Below are positions 39,178 through 48,584 of a stretch of 64,000 bases of DNA, in pieces. The notes beneath the pieces were generated by a model. It saw only the letters and a program-made list of their open reading frames with translations, ran no database searches and was not told where the DNA came from. Made by a program: the position numbers and the translations under genes. Numbering within the stretch: the first letter of the stretch is position 1; each line of letters opens with the position of its first letter. This DNA comes from Rhodococcus sp. B50 (GTDB lineage: Bacteria > Actinomycetota > Actinomycetes > Mycobacteriales > Mycobacteriaceae): the NCBI RefSeq assembly GCF_013602415.1, contig NZ_WPAG02000002.1, positions 930,001 to 994,000 on the forward strand, written 5' to 3'.

Positions 39178-40065
39178 TCAGAACTCGAGCTCCCGCCCGC
39201 TGACGAACCGCCGCGCAGCCCCGCTGATCGGATCGGTGAACTCGAGCGACCGCGCCAACAACCGCAGCGGCGCGGTGAAATCGTCCGCGCGGCGCCGCCG
39301 GAACCGCGGATAGAAGTTGTCCCCCACGATCGGCACCCCCAGCCACGCCAGATGCAGCCGCAACTGGTGCGTGCGGCCGGTGCGCGGGAACAACCGGTAC
39401 CGGGCCAGCTCACCGCGCCGCTCGACCAATTCGATGCGGGTCTCCGAATTCGGCTCCTCGACGAACTGCTCGGCCGTCAACTCACCGTGCCGCTTGACGA
39501 TCCGGGTGCGCACCACCTGCGGGAACTGCAGATCGGGCCGGTATCCGGCGACCGCCTCGTACACCTTGCGCACCCGCTGCCGCTCGAACAACTCCTGATA
39601 GGGCCGCCGCCACCCCGGATCCGTCGTGCACAACAGCACGCCCGCGGTCATCCGGTCGAGCCGGTGCACCGGCACCAGCTCCGGCAACTCCAGCTCGCGC
39701 CGCAACCGCACCACCACCGATTCGCGGATGTGCGCGCCACGCGGGATCGTCGCCAGAAAATGCGGCTTGTCGACCACGACCAGCCCGTCCTCGCGGTGCA
39801 GCACGCGCACCGGAAACGGCACCGGCACCTCCGGCGCCGGAGCGCGATAGAAGTACACGAACCGCGTCGGCTGATACGGGGTGCGCGCATCGATGCGGCG
39901 CCCGTGCTCGTCGACCAACTCCCCCGCCGCCATGTGCGCCGCCCAGTCCTCGTCGGGGTGGTCGGCCTCGAGGAACTCGACGATCGTGCCGGCATCGTGG
40001 TCGGCGGGCATCCGGATGCGGTCCGGGCCGAGCCCGTCGCGCACCGGCAGCGGCGCAGCACGCAC
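39178..40065 (-). CDS. RluA-family pseudouridine synthase
   Basis: A 295-aa pseudouridine synthase with the catalytic HRLDRMTAG (Asp) near residue 134, VVDKPHFLATIPRG before it, and GRTHQLRLHLAWLGVPIVGD near the end. An unusual N-terminal 85 residues replace the usual S4 domain. It probably modifies rRNA or tRNA uridines, but the target position cannot be inferred. GTG 40065 lies 4 bp after the trhO stop, so it belongs to the same transcript. Confidence 0.9.
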   Translation of the reverse strand: MRAAPLPVRDGLGPDRIRMPADHDAGTIVEFLEADHPDEDWAAHMAAGELVDEHGRRIDARTPYQPTRFVYFYRAPAPEVPVPFPVRVLHREDGLVVVDKPHFLATIPRGAHIRESVVVRLRRELELPELVPVHRLDRMTAGVLLCTTDPGWRRPYQELFERQRVRKVYEAVAGYRPDLQFPQVVRTRIVKRHGELTAEQFVEEPNSETRIELVERRGELARYRLFPRTGRTHQLRLHLAWLGVPIVGDNFYPRFRRRRADDFTAPLRLLARSLEFTDPISGAARRFVSGRELEF

Positions 40066-40069
40066 CGGT

Positions 40070-40930
40070 CTACGCCTCCACCGGGTCCGGCACGCAGCCC
40101 TCGCACACCAGGGTCAACTCCCGACCGCGAAGGTCCGGATGGTTGCGGTACCGCGAGGTGGGGCTGCCGCACAGCGTGCAGCGCCCGATCACCGTCGCCT
40201 CGTCGCTGAACTCGACGTTCATCCGCCCGTCGAAGACATACAGCGAACCCTCCCACAGGCCCTCGTCGCCGAAGGTCTCGCCGTAGCGCACGATGCCGCC
40301 GTCGAGCTGGTAGACCTCCTCGAACCCGCGATTGCGCATCAACGCCGACAGCACCTCGCAGCGCACCCCACCGGTGCAGTAGGTGACCACCGGGCGGTTC
40401 TTGAGATGGTCGTAGCGGCCGCTGTCGAGCTCGGCGACGAAATCGCGGGTCGTGGCCACCTCCGGCACCACCGCATTGCGGAACCGGCCGATCTGCGCCT
40501 CGAACCGGTTACGGCCGTCGAAGAACACCACTTCGTCGCCGCGCTCGGCGACGAGCGCGTGCACCGCGTGCGGCGACAGCGGGGTGCCGCCGTCGACGAT
40601 GCCGTGCTCGTCGACCTTCACCTCGTCGGGCACCCCGAAGGTCACGATCTCCGGGCGTACCTTCACCGACAGGCGCGGAAAATCGTCGCCGGTGCCGTCG
40701 GACCACTTGATGTCGGTGTCCTTGAACGCCGCATAGCCGCGCAACCCACGCACGTACTTCTTCACGTCGGCGATGTCACCGCCGACGGTGCCGTTGATGC
40801 CGTGCTCGGAGATCAGGATCCGCCCGGTCAATCCCAGCGACGACGCCAGAGTGTGCTGCCACAACCGGATCGCCTCCGGATCGGGTAGCGGGGTGAACTT
40901 GTAGAACAGCACGATCTTCGGGACCGCCAT
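40070..40930 (-). CDS. trhO: tRNA uridine(34) hydroxylase TrhO (rhodanese fold)
   Basis: 286 aa: N-terminal acylphosphatase-like domain ([16 protein letters not shown]), a rhodanese domain with the active loop [10 protein letters not shown] (Cys near residue 183), and a C-terminal cysteine-rich part (CTLCGSP, CEGC) that may bind zinc. It makes 5-hydroxyuridine at wobble position 34 of tRNAs from prephenate-derived oxygen chemistry in the E. coli/B. subtilis family. The rhodanese start reads [13 protein letters not shown] where most have LDVRN. One base separates it from the upstream HAD gene. Followed closely by an RluA-type synthase, forming an RNA-modification pair. Confidence 0.93.
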   Translation of the reverse strand: MAVPKIVLFYKFTPLPDPEAIRLWQHTLASSLGLTGRILISEHGINGTVGGDIADVKKYVRGLRGYAAFKDTDIKWSDGTGDDFPRLSVKVRPEIVTFGVPDEVKVDEHGIVDGGTPLSPHAVHALVAERGDEVVFFDGRNRFEAQIGRFRNAVVPEVATTRDFVAELDSGRYDHLKNRPVVTYCTGGVRCEVLSALMRNRGFEEVYQLDGGIVRYGETFGDEGLWEGSLYVFDGRMNVEFSDEATVIGRCTLCGSPTSRYRNHPDLRGRELTLVCEGCVPDPVEA

Positions 40931-40931
40931 C

Positions 40932-41639
40932 TCAGCGCACTCCCGCACCGTGCAGCTCGTGCAGATCCTCCACGCTCAGCCCCTCCAGGGTGGACCGGAA
41001 CACCCGGCGCTCCGAGCCGGGCACATCCACCAGCGACGGCACCACCAGCACCGTGCACCCGGCCGCATCCGCCGCCGCCGCCCCGGTCGGGGAATCCTCC
41101 ACCGCCAGGCACTGCGCCGGATCGACGCCGAGCAGCTCCGCCGCCCGCCGGTAGGGCGCCGGGTCGGGTTTGCCGGCCGGCACCTCGTCGCCGCACACCG
41201 AATGGTCGAAATGCTCGCGGCCCAGGGTATCGAGGGCCACCTCGCACAACGCCCGCTCGGTGTTGGTCACCAGCACGGACCCCAGGCCCGCCTCGCGCAC
41301 CGTGCGCAACGCGGACCGCGCCCCGGGCCGCCACGGCAGCCCGTCGGCGAACAACCGGCCCATGTAGTCGGTCAGCCACGCCGCGGCGGCGGCCGCCTCA
41401 TCCGGAGTCGGCTCGAGGCCCAGACCGGTGAAGGTGCGCAGCACCGCCAGGTCCATCGGCCCACCGATCGTGGAGATGCGGGTCTCCTCGCTCATCGGCC
41501 CCCCGAGATGCAGCGACAACTCGCGCATCCCGATGTCCCACAAGCGTTCCGATTCGAGCAGGGTGCCGTCCATGTCCCACAGCACCGCCCGCAGCACACC
41601 GGTCTGCACCGCGAGCGGCGCCTCCACCCGATCAGACAT
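40932..41639 (-). CDS. HAD-IA family phosphatase (beta-PGM/YniC-like)
   Basis: A 235-aa HAD hydrolase: nucleophile Asp22 and acid Asp24 in [10 protein letters not shown], motif [11 protein letters not shown], Lys in GKPDPAPY, and motif [14 protein letters not shown] helical C1 cap between about 35 and 95 indicates small sugar-phosphate substrates. ATG 41639 overlaps the metH 3' end by 8 bp, so it is the second gene of a metH-HAD-trhO-rluA run. No link to methionine synthesis is evident. Confidence 0.88.
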   Translation of the reverse strand: MSDRVEAPLAVQTGVLRAVLWDMDGTLLESERLWDIGMRELSLHLGGPMSEETRISTIGGPMDLAVLRTFTGLGLEPTPDEAAAAAAWLTDYMGRLFADGLPWRPGARSALRTVREAGLGSVLVTNTERALCEVALDTLGREHFDHSVCGDEVPAGKPDPAPYRRAAELLGVDPAQCLAVEDSPTGAAAADAAGCTVLVVPSLVDVPGSERRVFRSTLEGLSVEDLHELHGAGVR

Positions 41640-44600
41640 TGAAGTACTTCGCCTCCGGGTGGTGCAGCACGAACGCATCCGTGGACTGCTCGGGATGCAA
41701 CTGCAGCTCCTCCGACAACTCCACCCCGATCCGTTCGGGTTCGAGCAGCTCGACCAGCTTGATCCGATCCTCGAGATTCGGGCAGGCCCCGTAACCGAAC
41801 GCGAACCGGGCGCCGCGGTAGGCGAGCTTGAAGTACTCCGCGACCTCCTCCGGATCCTCGTCCGCAGCCGTGCCGCCCCCGGCGAACGCCAGCTCCTGCC
41901 GCACCCGCCGATGCCAGTACTCGGCCAGCGCCTCGGTCAACTGCACACCGATGCCGTGCACCTCGAGATAGTCCCGGTACGAATTCGACGCGAACAACTC
42001 GTTCGCGAAGTCCGCGATCGGCTGCCCCATCGTCACCAGCTGGAACGGCCACACATCCACCTGACCCGACGCGAGCGCATCCTCCCGCGACCGCACGAAG
42101 TCCGCGATGCACAGGAACCGCGACCGCTGCTGCCGCGGGAAGGTGAACCGGTAGCGCTCCGGGGCATCCGGGCGCGCTTCGGTCAGCACCACCACATCGT
42201 CGCCCTCGGACACCGCCGGGAAGTAGCCGTAGACCACCGCGGCGTGCTGCAGGATGCCCTCGGTCGCCAACCGGTCGAGCCAGTACCGCAACCGCGGCCG
42301 GCCCTCGGTCTCCACGAGCTCCTCGTAGCTCGGACCCTCGCCGCCACGCTGACCGCGCAGCCCCCACTGCCCGAGGAACAACGCCCGCTCGTCGATCAGC
42401 GCCGCATAGTCGGCCAACGGGATGCCCTTGATCACCCGGGTGCCCCAGAACGGCGGCGTGGGCACCGGCAGATCCTTCGCGACATCGCTGCGCTCGGGGA
42501 TCTCCGCCGGTGTCTCGGCGGCCTTGCGCTTCTCCGCGATCCGCTTGCTGCGCTCGTGCCGTTCCTTGCGCTCGGCGGCCTTGCGGGCCGCTTCGATCGC
42601 CTCCGGACTGTCCGGCGCCGGCGCCTCGCCGCGCTTCTCGGCCATCACCCGGTCCATGAGCGACAGGCCCTCGAACGCGTCGCGCGCGTACGACACCTTG
42701 CCCGCGTACACCTCCGCCAGATCGTTCTCGACATAACTGCGGGTCAACGCCGCACCGCCGAGCAACACCGGGAACTGCTCCGCGACCCCACGGGCGTTGA
42801 GCTCCTCGAGGTTCTCCTTCATCACCACCGTGGACTTCACCAGCAGCCCCGACATGCCGATCACATCGGCGCGCTTGTCGACTGCCGCGTCGAGGATCGT
42901 CGCGATCGGCTGCTTGATGCCGAGGTTGACCACCTCGTAGCCGTTGTTCGACAAGATGATGTCGACGAGATTCTTGCCGATGTCGTGCACATCGCCCTTG
43001 ACGGTCGCCAGCACGATCCGGCCCTTGCCCTCGTCGCCCGTCGACTCCATGTGCGGCTCGAGGAACGCCACCGCGGTCTTCATCACCTCGGCGGACTGCA
43101 ACACGAACGGCAACTGCATCTGCCCGGACCCGAACAGATCACCGACCGTCTTCATACCCGACAACAACGTGTCGTTGATGATCGCCAGCGGCGGGGTGGT
43201 CTTCATCGCCTCCGCCAGATCGTCCTCGAGACCGTTGCGCTCACCGTCGACGATGCGCCGCTCGAGCCGCTCGAACAGCGGCAGCGCCGCCAGTTCCTGC
43301 GCCCGCGACTCGCGTGCCGACGCCGCCGACACCCCCTCGAACAGCTCCATCAGCTTCTGCAGCGGGTCGTAACCCTCGCGCCGCCGGTCGTACACCAGAT
43401 CCAGCGCGACCTGCCGCTGCTCCTCCGGGATCCGCGCCATCGGCAGGATCTTCGACGCGTGCACGATCGCGGTGTCCAGCCCCGCCTCGGTGCACTCGTG
43501 CAGGAACACCGAGTTCAGCACCTGCCGCGCCGCCGGATTCAGACCGAACGACACATTCGAGATACCGAGGGTGAAGTGCACCTCCGGATGCGCCTCGTGG
43601 AGGCGGCGGATCGCCTCGATCGTCTCGATCGCGTCGCGCCGCACCTCCTCCTGCCCCGTCGAGATCGGGAAGGTCAACGCGTCGACGATGATGTCCTGCG
43701 GCGACAGGCCCCACGTGCCGGTCAGGTCCGCGATCAACCGCTCGGCGATGCGCACCTTGTGCTCGGCGGTCCGGGCCTGGCCCTCCTCGTCGATCGTCAA
43801 CGCGACCACCGCCGCACCGTGCTCGACGACGTGCTCCATGATCCGCTGGAACCGCGAACCGGGACCGTCACCGTCCTCGTAGTTCACCGAGTTCACCGCG
43901 CAGCGACCACCGAGATGCTCGAGACCGGCCCGGATCACCTCCGGCTCTGTCGAGTCGATCATGATCGGCAGCGTCGACGACGTCGCGAACCGCGACGCCA
44001 GCTCCGCCATGTCCGCCGCCCCGTCGCGCCCGACGTAGTCGACGTTCAGATCCAACATGTGCGCGCCGTCGCGGATCTGATCCTTCGCGATGTCCAGGCA
44101 CTTCTGCCAATCCGCGGCGAGCATCGCCTCACGGAACGCCTTCGACCCGTTCGTGTTGGTGCGCTCACCGATCATCAGGATCGACGCGTCCTGCTCGAAC
44201 GGCACCGAGGTGTACAGCGACGCAACACCCGGCTCCGGCTGCGGGGTGCGCGGCGCCGGCTGCAGCCCGCGCACCGCCTCGGCGACCTGCCGGATGTGCT
44301 CGGGAGTGGTGCCGCAGCAGCCGCCGACGAAGGTCAGACCGTACTCGCGGACGAACCCGGCCAGGGCCTCGGCGAGCTCCTCCGGCTGCAACGGGTACTC
44401 GGCGCCGTTCGCACCCAGCACCGGCAGACCGGCATTCGGCATCACCGACACCGGGATCGTCGCGTGCTGCGACAGGTATCGCAGGTGCTCGGTCATCTCC
44501 GCCGGACCGGTCGCGCAGTTCAAGCCGATCAAGTCGATACCGAGGGGTTCGAGGGCGGTCAGCGCGGCACCGATCTCGGAGCCGAGCAGCATCGTGCCCG

Positions 44601-45201
44601 TCGTCTCCACCGTCACGTGCGCGACGATCGGGATCCGCCGGCCCGCCTGCTCCATCGCCCGCTTGCTGCCGATGATCGCAGCCTTCGCCTGCAGCAGGTC
44701 CTGGCAGGTCTCCACCAGGATCGCATCGGCACCCCCGTCGAGCATGCCCAGCGCCGCCTCACCGTAGGCGTCACGCAGCGCCGCGAACGGCGCATGACCG
44801 AGAGTCGGCAGCTTCGTGCCCGGACCCATCGACCCGATCACCATGCGAGGGATCCCGTCCGCGCCGGGACCCATCTCGTCGGCGACCTCGCGGGCGAGAC
44901 GGGTACCACGTTCGGACAGGTCACGGATCCGGTCGGCGATGTCGTAGTCGGCGAGGTTGGGCAGGTTGCAGCCGAAGGTGTTCGTCGAGACGACGTCGGC
45001 GCCGGCCTCGAAGTACGCCCGGTGGATCCCCCGGATCACATCGGGACGAGATTCGTTGAGGATCTCGTTGCACCCCTCCAAACCGCGGAAGTCGTCGAGC
45101 GACAGATCCGCGGCCTGCAACATGGTGCCCATCGCCCCGTCTCCGATGACAACGCGCCGGGTCAGCGCATCGAGCAGGACAGAATGAAGTGGGGTGGACA
45201 T
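41632..45201 (-). CDS. metH: Cobalamin-dependent methionine synthase
   Basis: A 1189-aa four-module enzyme moving a methyl group from methyl-tetrahydrofolate to homocysteine via cobalamin. Homocysteine domain with zinc cysteines (NCATGP and GGCCGTTP), pterin-binding domain (MIGERTNTNGSKAF), B12-binding DVHDIGKN near residue 737 with its axial His, and C-terminal reactivation domain (ends HPEAKYFNV). ATG 45201 has TAGTCT at 7 nt, so the message is probably leaderless and there is no room for a cobalamin riboswitch: only 51 bp lie between it and the divergent PAC2 gene. Conserved position, M. tuberculosis Rv2124c. Confidence 0.97.
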   Translation of the reverse strand: MSTPLHSVLLDALTRRVVIGDGAMGTMLQAADLSLDDFRGLEGCNEILNESRPDVIRGIHRAYFEAGADVVSTNTFGCNLPNLADYDIADRIRDLSERGTRLAREVADEMGPGADGIPRMVIGSMGPGTKLPTLGHAPFAALRDAYGEAALGMLDGGADAILVETCQDLLQAKAAIIGSKRAMEQAGRRIPIVAHVTVETTGTMLLGSEIGAALTALEPLGIDLIGLNCATGPAEMTEHLRYLSQHATIPVSVMPNAGLPVLGANGAEYPLQPEELAEALAGFVREYGLTFVGGCCGTTPEHIRQVAEAVRGLQPAPRTPQPEPGVASLYTSVPFEQDASILMIGERTNTNGSKAFREAMLAADWQKCLDIAKDQIRDGAHMLDLNVDYVGRDGAADMAELASRFATSSTLPIMIDSTEPEVIRAGLEHLGGRCAVNSVNYEDGDGPGSRFQRIMEHVVEHGAAVVALTIDEEGQARTAEHKVRIAERLIADLTGTWGLSPQDIIVDALTFPISTGQEEVRRDAIETIEAIRRLHEAHPEVHFTLGISNVSFGLNPAARQVLNSVFLHECTEAGLDTAIVHASKILPMARIPEEQRQVALDLVYDRRREGYDPLQKLMELFEGVSAASARESRAQELAALPLFERLERRIVDGERNGLEDDLAEAMKTTPPLAIINDTLLSGMKTVGDLFGSGQMQLPFVLQSAEVMKTAVAFLEPHMESTGDEGKGRIVLATVKGDVHDIGKNLVDIILSNNGYEVVNLGIKQPIATILDAAVDKRADVIGMSGLLVKSTVVMKENLEELNARGVAEQFPVLLGGAALTRSYVENDLAEVYAGKVSYARDAFEGLSLMDRVMAEKRGEAPAPDSPEAIEAARKAAERKERHERSKRIAEKRKAAETPAEIPERSDVAKDLPVPTPPFWGTRVIKGIPLADYAALIDERALFLGQWGLRGQRGGEGPSYEELVETEGRPRLRYWLDRLATEGILQHAAVVYGYFPAVSEGDDVVVLTEARPDAPERYRFTFPRQQRSRFLCIADFVRSREDALASGQVDVWPFQLVTMGQPIADFANELFASNSYRDYLEVHGIGVQLTEALAEYWHRRVRQELAFAGGGTAADEDPEEVAEYFKLAYRGARFAFGYGACPNLEDRIKLVELLEPERIGVELSEELQLHPEQSTDAFVLHHPEAKYFNV

Positions 45202-45208
45202 GCCCTTC

Positions 45209-45214
45209 AGACTA
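45209..45214 (-). promoter_or_regulatory. Leaderless -10 (TAGTCT) for metH
   Basis: Minus-strand TAGTCT, 7 nt, then ATG 45201. Confidence 0.6.
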
Positions 45215-45240
45215 GTGGGCGCCCGGAACGGGCCGGGTCG

Positions 45241-45246
45241 TAGGCT
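45241..45246 (+). promoter_or_regulatory. Leaderless -10 (TAGGCT) for PAC2 gene
   Basis: TAGGCT, 6 nt, then GTG 45253. The two divergent -10 boxes are 26 bp apart, so both promoters must overlap. Confidence 0.6.
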
Positions 45247-45252
45247 GGACGA

Positions 45253-46152
45253 GTGAGTGCACCCGAGTATTCCGAGACCCCGGACCAGGACGTCCCCGTC
45301 CTGCGCGATCCGGTGCTCGTCGCCGCCTTCGAGGGGTGGAACGACGCCGGCGACGCTGCCAGCGGCGCCGTCGAGCACCTCGAGCTGATCTGGGACGCCG
45401 AGCCCTTCGCCGAGCTGGACTCCGAGGAGTACTACGACTACCAGGTCAACCGGCCGCAGGTACGCCTCGTCGACGGCGTCACCCGCGAGATCGACTGGCC
45501 CACCACCCGCCTGTCGCTGTGTTCCCCGCCCGGCAGCGACCGCGACGTCGTCCTGCTGCACGGCATCGAACCGAGCATGCGCTGGCGCAGCTTCTGCGAC
45601 GCCATCATCGAACTCGTCGACGAATTCGAGGTCCACACAGTCGTGCTGCTCGGCGCGCTGCTCGCCGACACCCCGCACACCCGCCCGGTCCCGGTGACCG
45701 GCACCGCCTACAGCTCCGAGGCCGCCGAACGGTTCAAGCTGCAGACCTCCCGGTACGAAGGACCCACCGGCATCACCGGGGTACTGCAGGACGCCTTCGT
45801 GCGCGCGGGCATCCCCGCGGTGTCGTTCTGGGCGGCGATCCCCCACTACGTGTCCAACCCGCCCAACCCCAAGGCCACTGTCGCGCTGCTGCGCCGGGTC
45901 GAGGACGTCCTCGACCTCGAGGTGCCCCTCGGCGAACTCCCACTCCTCGCCGAGGAATGGGAACAGACCGTCACCGACATGATCGACGACGACGAGGAGA
46001 TCGCCGAGTACGTGCGCACCCTCGAGGAGCGCGGCGACGCCGAGGCCGAGGAGGACATCTCCGAGGTCATCGCCAAGATCGACGGCGACGCCCTCGCCGC
46101 CGAGTTCGAACGCTATCTGCGGCGACGGGGTCCCGGCGGCTTCAACAGGTGA
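45253..46152 (+). CDS. PAC2 family protein
   Basis: A 299-aa protein with the PAC2 (proteasome assembly chaperone 2-like) fold: LVAAFEGWNDAGDAASGAVEHL at the start, LLHGIEPSMRWRSF, VVLLGALLADTPHTRPVPV, FWAAIPHYVSNPPNPKA. An acidic helical C-terminal extension follows (EDISEVIAKIDGD). The actinobacterial member (Rv2125) has been structurally characterised but has no proven function; assembly of the PrcBA proteasome is a reasonable but untested guess given the locus. The stop overlaps the MFS gene start (GTGA). Confidence 0.88.
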   Translation: MSAPEYSETPDQDVPVLRDPVLVAAFEGWNDAGDAASGAVEHLELIWDAEPFAELDSEEYYDYQVNRPQVRLVDGVTREIDWPTTRLSLCSPPGSDRDVVLLHGIEPSMRWRSFCDAIIELVDEFEVHTVVLLGALLADTPHTRPVPVTGTAYSSEAAERFKLQTSRYEGPTGITGVLQDAFVRAGIPAVSFWAAIPHYVSNPPNPKATVALLRRVEDVLDLEVPLGELPLLAEEWEQTVTDMIDDDEEIAEYVRTLEERGDAEAEEDISEVIAKIDGDALAAEFERYLRRRGPGGFNR

Positions 46153-47294
46153 GGGATCTACGCGAACCGCTGCAGCGCACGGCGCTGTATGCGGGGGGCT
46201 TCCTCGGCCCGTTCGGCGGCAGCGTCGTCGTATCGATGCTGCCCGAGATCGGCGCCGACACCGGTGTGTCCACCGGAACCGCCGCGACGACGGTCACCGC
46301 CTATCTGGGCGTGTTCGCCGCCGCCATGCTGTTCTCCGGCACCCTCGGCGCACGCTGGGGACGCATTCGCACCGTCCGCACCGCCTACCTCGTCTACGCG
46401 GCGGTATCGGTGGCCGCGGCCCTGGCACCGACCTTCTCGGTCCTGATCGGCACTCGGATGCTGCAGGGCGCCGCCAACGCGTTCACCACGCCGCTGCTGC
46501 TCGCGGCGCTGGCCGTCATCACCCCGAAGGACAGGCTCGGGCGCGCACTCGGGTTGTTCGGCGCGATGCAGGCCGCCGGCCAGACCGTCGCTCCCCTGAT
46601 CGGTGGTCTCGCCGCCGAGGTGAGCTGGCGGTGGGCGTTCGTCGTGCTCGCCGGCGCCGCGCTGCTCCTGGCGCTCGCCGGCCTGCCCGACTCGGTGCGC
46701 GACGACCCGTCCGGTACCGGCCGGGTCCGCCTGCGTGACGCCCTGACCCCGCGCGTCCTGCGCATCGGCCTCGTCGCACTCCTCGGCTGGGGTGCCCTCG
46801 GCGGGCTCGGATTCCTCCTCGCCTTCCGGGTCGAGGACGACTTCGGGTTGTCCCCGTCCGAACGCGGCGTAGTGCTCACCCTGTTCGGGCTCGCCGGCAT
46901 CCTCAGTTCCCGGCCGGTGGGGATGCTCATCGACCGCGTCGGTGCTCGCGCGATCGTGCTCGCCGGCGCGGTGAGCGGCGCAGCACTGGTCGTGGTCGTC
47001 GGTACCGTCCCGTGGCTCGTCGTGCTCGGCGTCGCGTGGTTCCTGGCAGGTATCGCCTCGCAGTTCATCCTCGTCGGCGTCAACGCCGCGGTGCTCGGCG
47101 GGCCGGGCGGCAACCGTGGCGGGGCAGTGTCGGTGGTACAGGCCTTCCGTTTCGGCGGTGCGGCTTTCTCTCCTCTCCTGCTGACGCCGGTATACGGTGC
47201 CGATCCGGTGCTTGCGTTCCTGCTGCCCGCAGCGCTGCTCGGCGTGCTCGTCCCCCTCGTCATGACGCGGCGCCCGGACTCGCCGACCAGGTGA
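46149..47294 (+). CDS. MFS transporter, drug:H+ antiporter type
   Basis: A 381-aa membrane protein with about 12 hydrophobic segments. The loop GARWGRIRTVR after TM2 is the MFS motif A, and RMLQGAANAF corresponds to motif B of exporters. GRALGLFGAMQAAGQTVAPLIGG resembles the antiporter motif C. Probably exports a small hydrophobic compound. GTG 46149 overlaps the PAC2 gene stop. The region beyond the stop is AT-rich. Confidence 0.87.
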   Translation: MRDLREPLQRTALYAGGFLGPFGGSVVVSMLPEIGADTGVSTGTAATTVTAYLGVFAAAMLFSGTLGARWGRIRTVRTAYLVYAAVSVAAALAPTFSVLIGTRMLQGAANAFTTPLLLAALAVITPKDRLGRALGLFGAMQAAGQTVAPLIGGLAAEVSWRWAFVVLAGAALLLALAGLPDSVRDDPSGTGRVRLRDALTPRVLRIGLVALLGWGALGGLGFLLAFRVEDDFGLSPSERGVVLTLFGLAGILSSRPVGMLIDRVGARAIVLAGAVSGAALVVVVGTVPWLVVLGVAWFLAGIASQFILVGVNAAVLGGPGGNRGGAVSVVQAFRFGGAAFSPLLLTPVYGADPVLAFLLPAALLGVLVPLVMTRRPDSPTR

Positions 47295-47445
47295 ACCCGC
47301 CCGGTTCCGGGCAGGTGAGTTGTGAGGATTGGTGGTGTGTCGCTTGGTGATGGATTCGGAAGTGGGTAGATATTCTGTTTTTCTTTGATTTCCGTCTTAT
47401 CCAGAACAATTCCGTGGTGATCCGCCGGCTATCCGGACATCCTCG
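47295..47445. other. AT-rich convergent gap between MFS and AraC genes
   Basis: A small hairpin GCCCGG-TT-CCGGGC (47299-47312) is followed by about 110 bp of clearly lower GC content, including TGTTTTTCTTTG near 47377-47388. It probably ends the MFS transcript; no ORF or RNA gene is recognised. Confidence 0.5.
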
Positions 47446-48462
47446 TCAGACCGACCGCTGTTCCCGTCGGCGTCCCCCCGGTGTCCGTCCCGTCCATCGT
47501 TTGAACGCCACCGAAAAGCTCGATGCGTCGGCATAGCCGAGACGGTGTGCCACCCTCTCCACCGGCAGGCCCGCCTCCAGCAGCTCCCCCGCCATCGCGC
47601 CGAGAGTCTCGGCCACGATCGCCCGGTACGAGGTCCCCTCCTCCCCCAGTTGTCGCCGGAGGGTGCGCACGCTCGAACCCAGCTCCGCGGCCACCTGATC
47701 CTGGGTGGGGCCCTCGGCCGCCCGGCGCAACAGCACTTCGCGCACCCGGGAACCGAGCTCGCCGTGGTTCTGTCGGCGCTGCAGCAACTCCGCACATTCA
47801 CGCAGCAGCACGGCGGCGGCCTCCGGGCTCGAGGTCGGCATGGGCCGGTCCAGCGCCCGCGCGTCCACCACCACCGCATGCGTCGCCGGAGTGCTCTTCA
47901 CTCGGAAACCGCGGTCGCGGAAGACCGGCGCGACCCGATCGCTCAGCGATTCGGCCACCTCGATGCGACGCACCTCCGACGGTTGCCCCCACAGCGACCC
48001 CCAGTGGGCGAGGATCCCCGAGACGTCCCGCTCGAGCAGGAAGCCCCGTAGCTGTGCCGGAACGTGCCGGTCGTCGAGACAGAAGCGGACCTCGTCGCCC
48101 GCGTACTCCAGCGCGGCGCGTGAGAACGCGAAGGTCAGATCGAAGAACCGGGTGCCCACCTCGATGCCGTCGCGCACGGTCGCACAACTCATCAGGGCGT
48201 AGCCGAAGATCCCGTGCACCGCCGCCTGATACCGCAGCCCGAGGGCGAAGCCTTCCCCCGGTCTGTCGTCCAGCGCGGCCACCAGATTCGCGATCACAGC
48301 GAGTTCCTGGTCGTCCGTGATCTGCCCGCCCGGGTCGGCAATCTGCGCCTCCCCCAGCCCGACACCCGCCATCAGCTCGTCGGCGTCGATGCCGCGTTCG
48401 CGTCCGAACGACACCATCAGGGCCGCACTCGTCGCCGCGCGGCGGGAGGTCCACGTGTTCAC
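47446..48462 (-). CDS. AraC-family regulator (OruR/ToxT-like ligand-binding arm)
   Basis: A 338-aa regulator. An N-terminal 200-residue ligand-arm domain (FGYALMSCATVRDGIEVGTRFF is typical) precedes a C-terminal AraC HTH pair: TQDQVAAELGSSVRTLRRQLGEEG and PVERVAHRLGYADASSFSVAFKRWTGRTPG. GTG 48462 lies 4 nt after GGAG. It is divergent from an SDR gene, 122 bp apart, and likely activates it. An inverted repeat overlaps its ribosome site. Confidence 0.9.
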   Translation of the reverse strand: MNTWTSRRAATSAALMVSFGRERGIDADELMAGVGLGEAQIADPGGQITDDQELAVIANLVAALDDRPGEGFALGLRYQAAVHGIFGYALMSCATVRDGIEVGTRFFDLTFAFSRAALEYAGDEVRFCLDDRHVPAQLRGFLLERDVSGILAHWGSLWGQPSEVRRIEVAESLSDRVAPVFRDRGFRVKSTPATHAVVVDARALDRPMPTSSPEAAAVLLRECAELLQRRQNHGELGSRVREVLLRRAAEGPTQDQVAAELGSSVRTLRRQLGEEGTSYRAIVAETLGAMAGELLEAGLPVERVAHRLGYADASSFSVAFKRWTGRTPGGRRREQRSV

Positions 48463-48468
48463 GAGGCT

Positions 48469-48486
48469 CCATCCTCGGCAGGATGG
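48469..48486 (-). promoter_or_regulatory. Inverted repeat covering the AraC ribosome-binding site
   Basis: CCATCCT-CGGC-AGGATGG, perfect 7-bp arms. In the AraC mRNA it forms a stem whose 3' arm carries the GGATGG of the ribosome site, ending 6 nt before the GTG. It may be a protein operator or a translation-sequestering hairpin. Confidence 0.45.
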
Positions 48487-48584
48487 CCGAAAATCACAAG
48501 AACTTGCCGATAGTGGCATGGATCACGGACCGCTCCGTTCGTAGCGTCGTTCCTACACGCACAGCGACGAAAGGACGACACGGC

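Noticed and set aside
45202..45252. Cobalamin riboswitch upstream of metH
   Set aside because: Only 51 bp separate metH and the divergent gene, far too short for a B12 aptamer, and the -10 spacing indicates a leaderless message.
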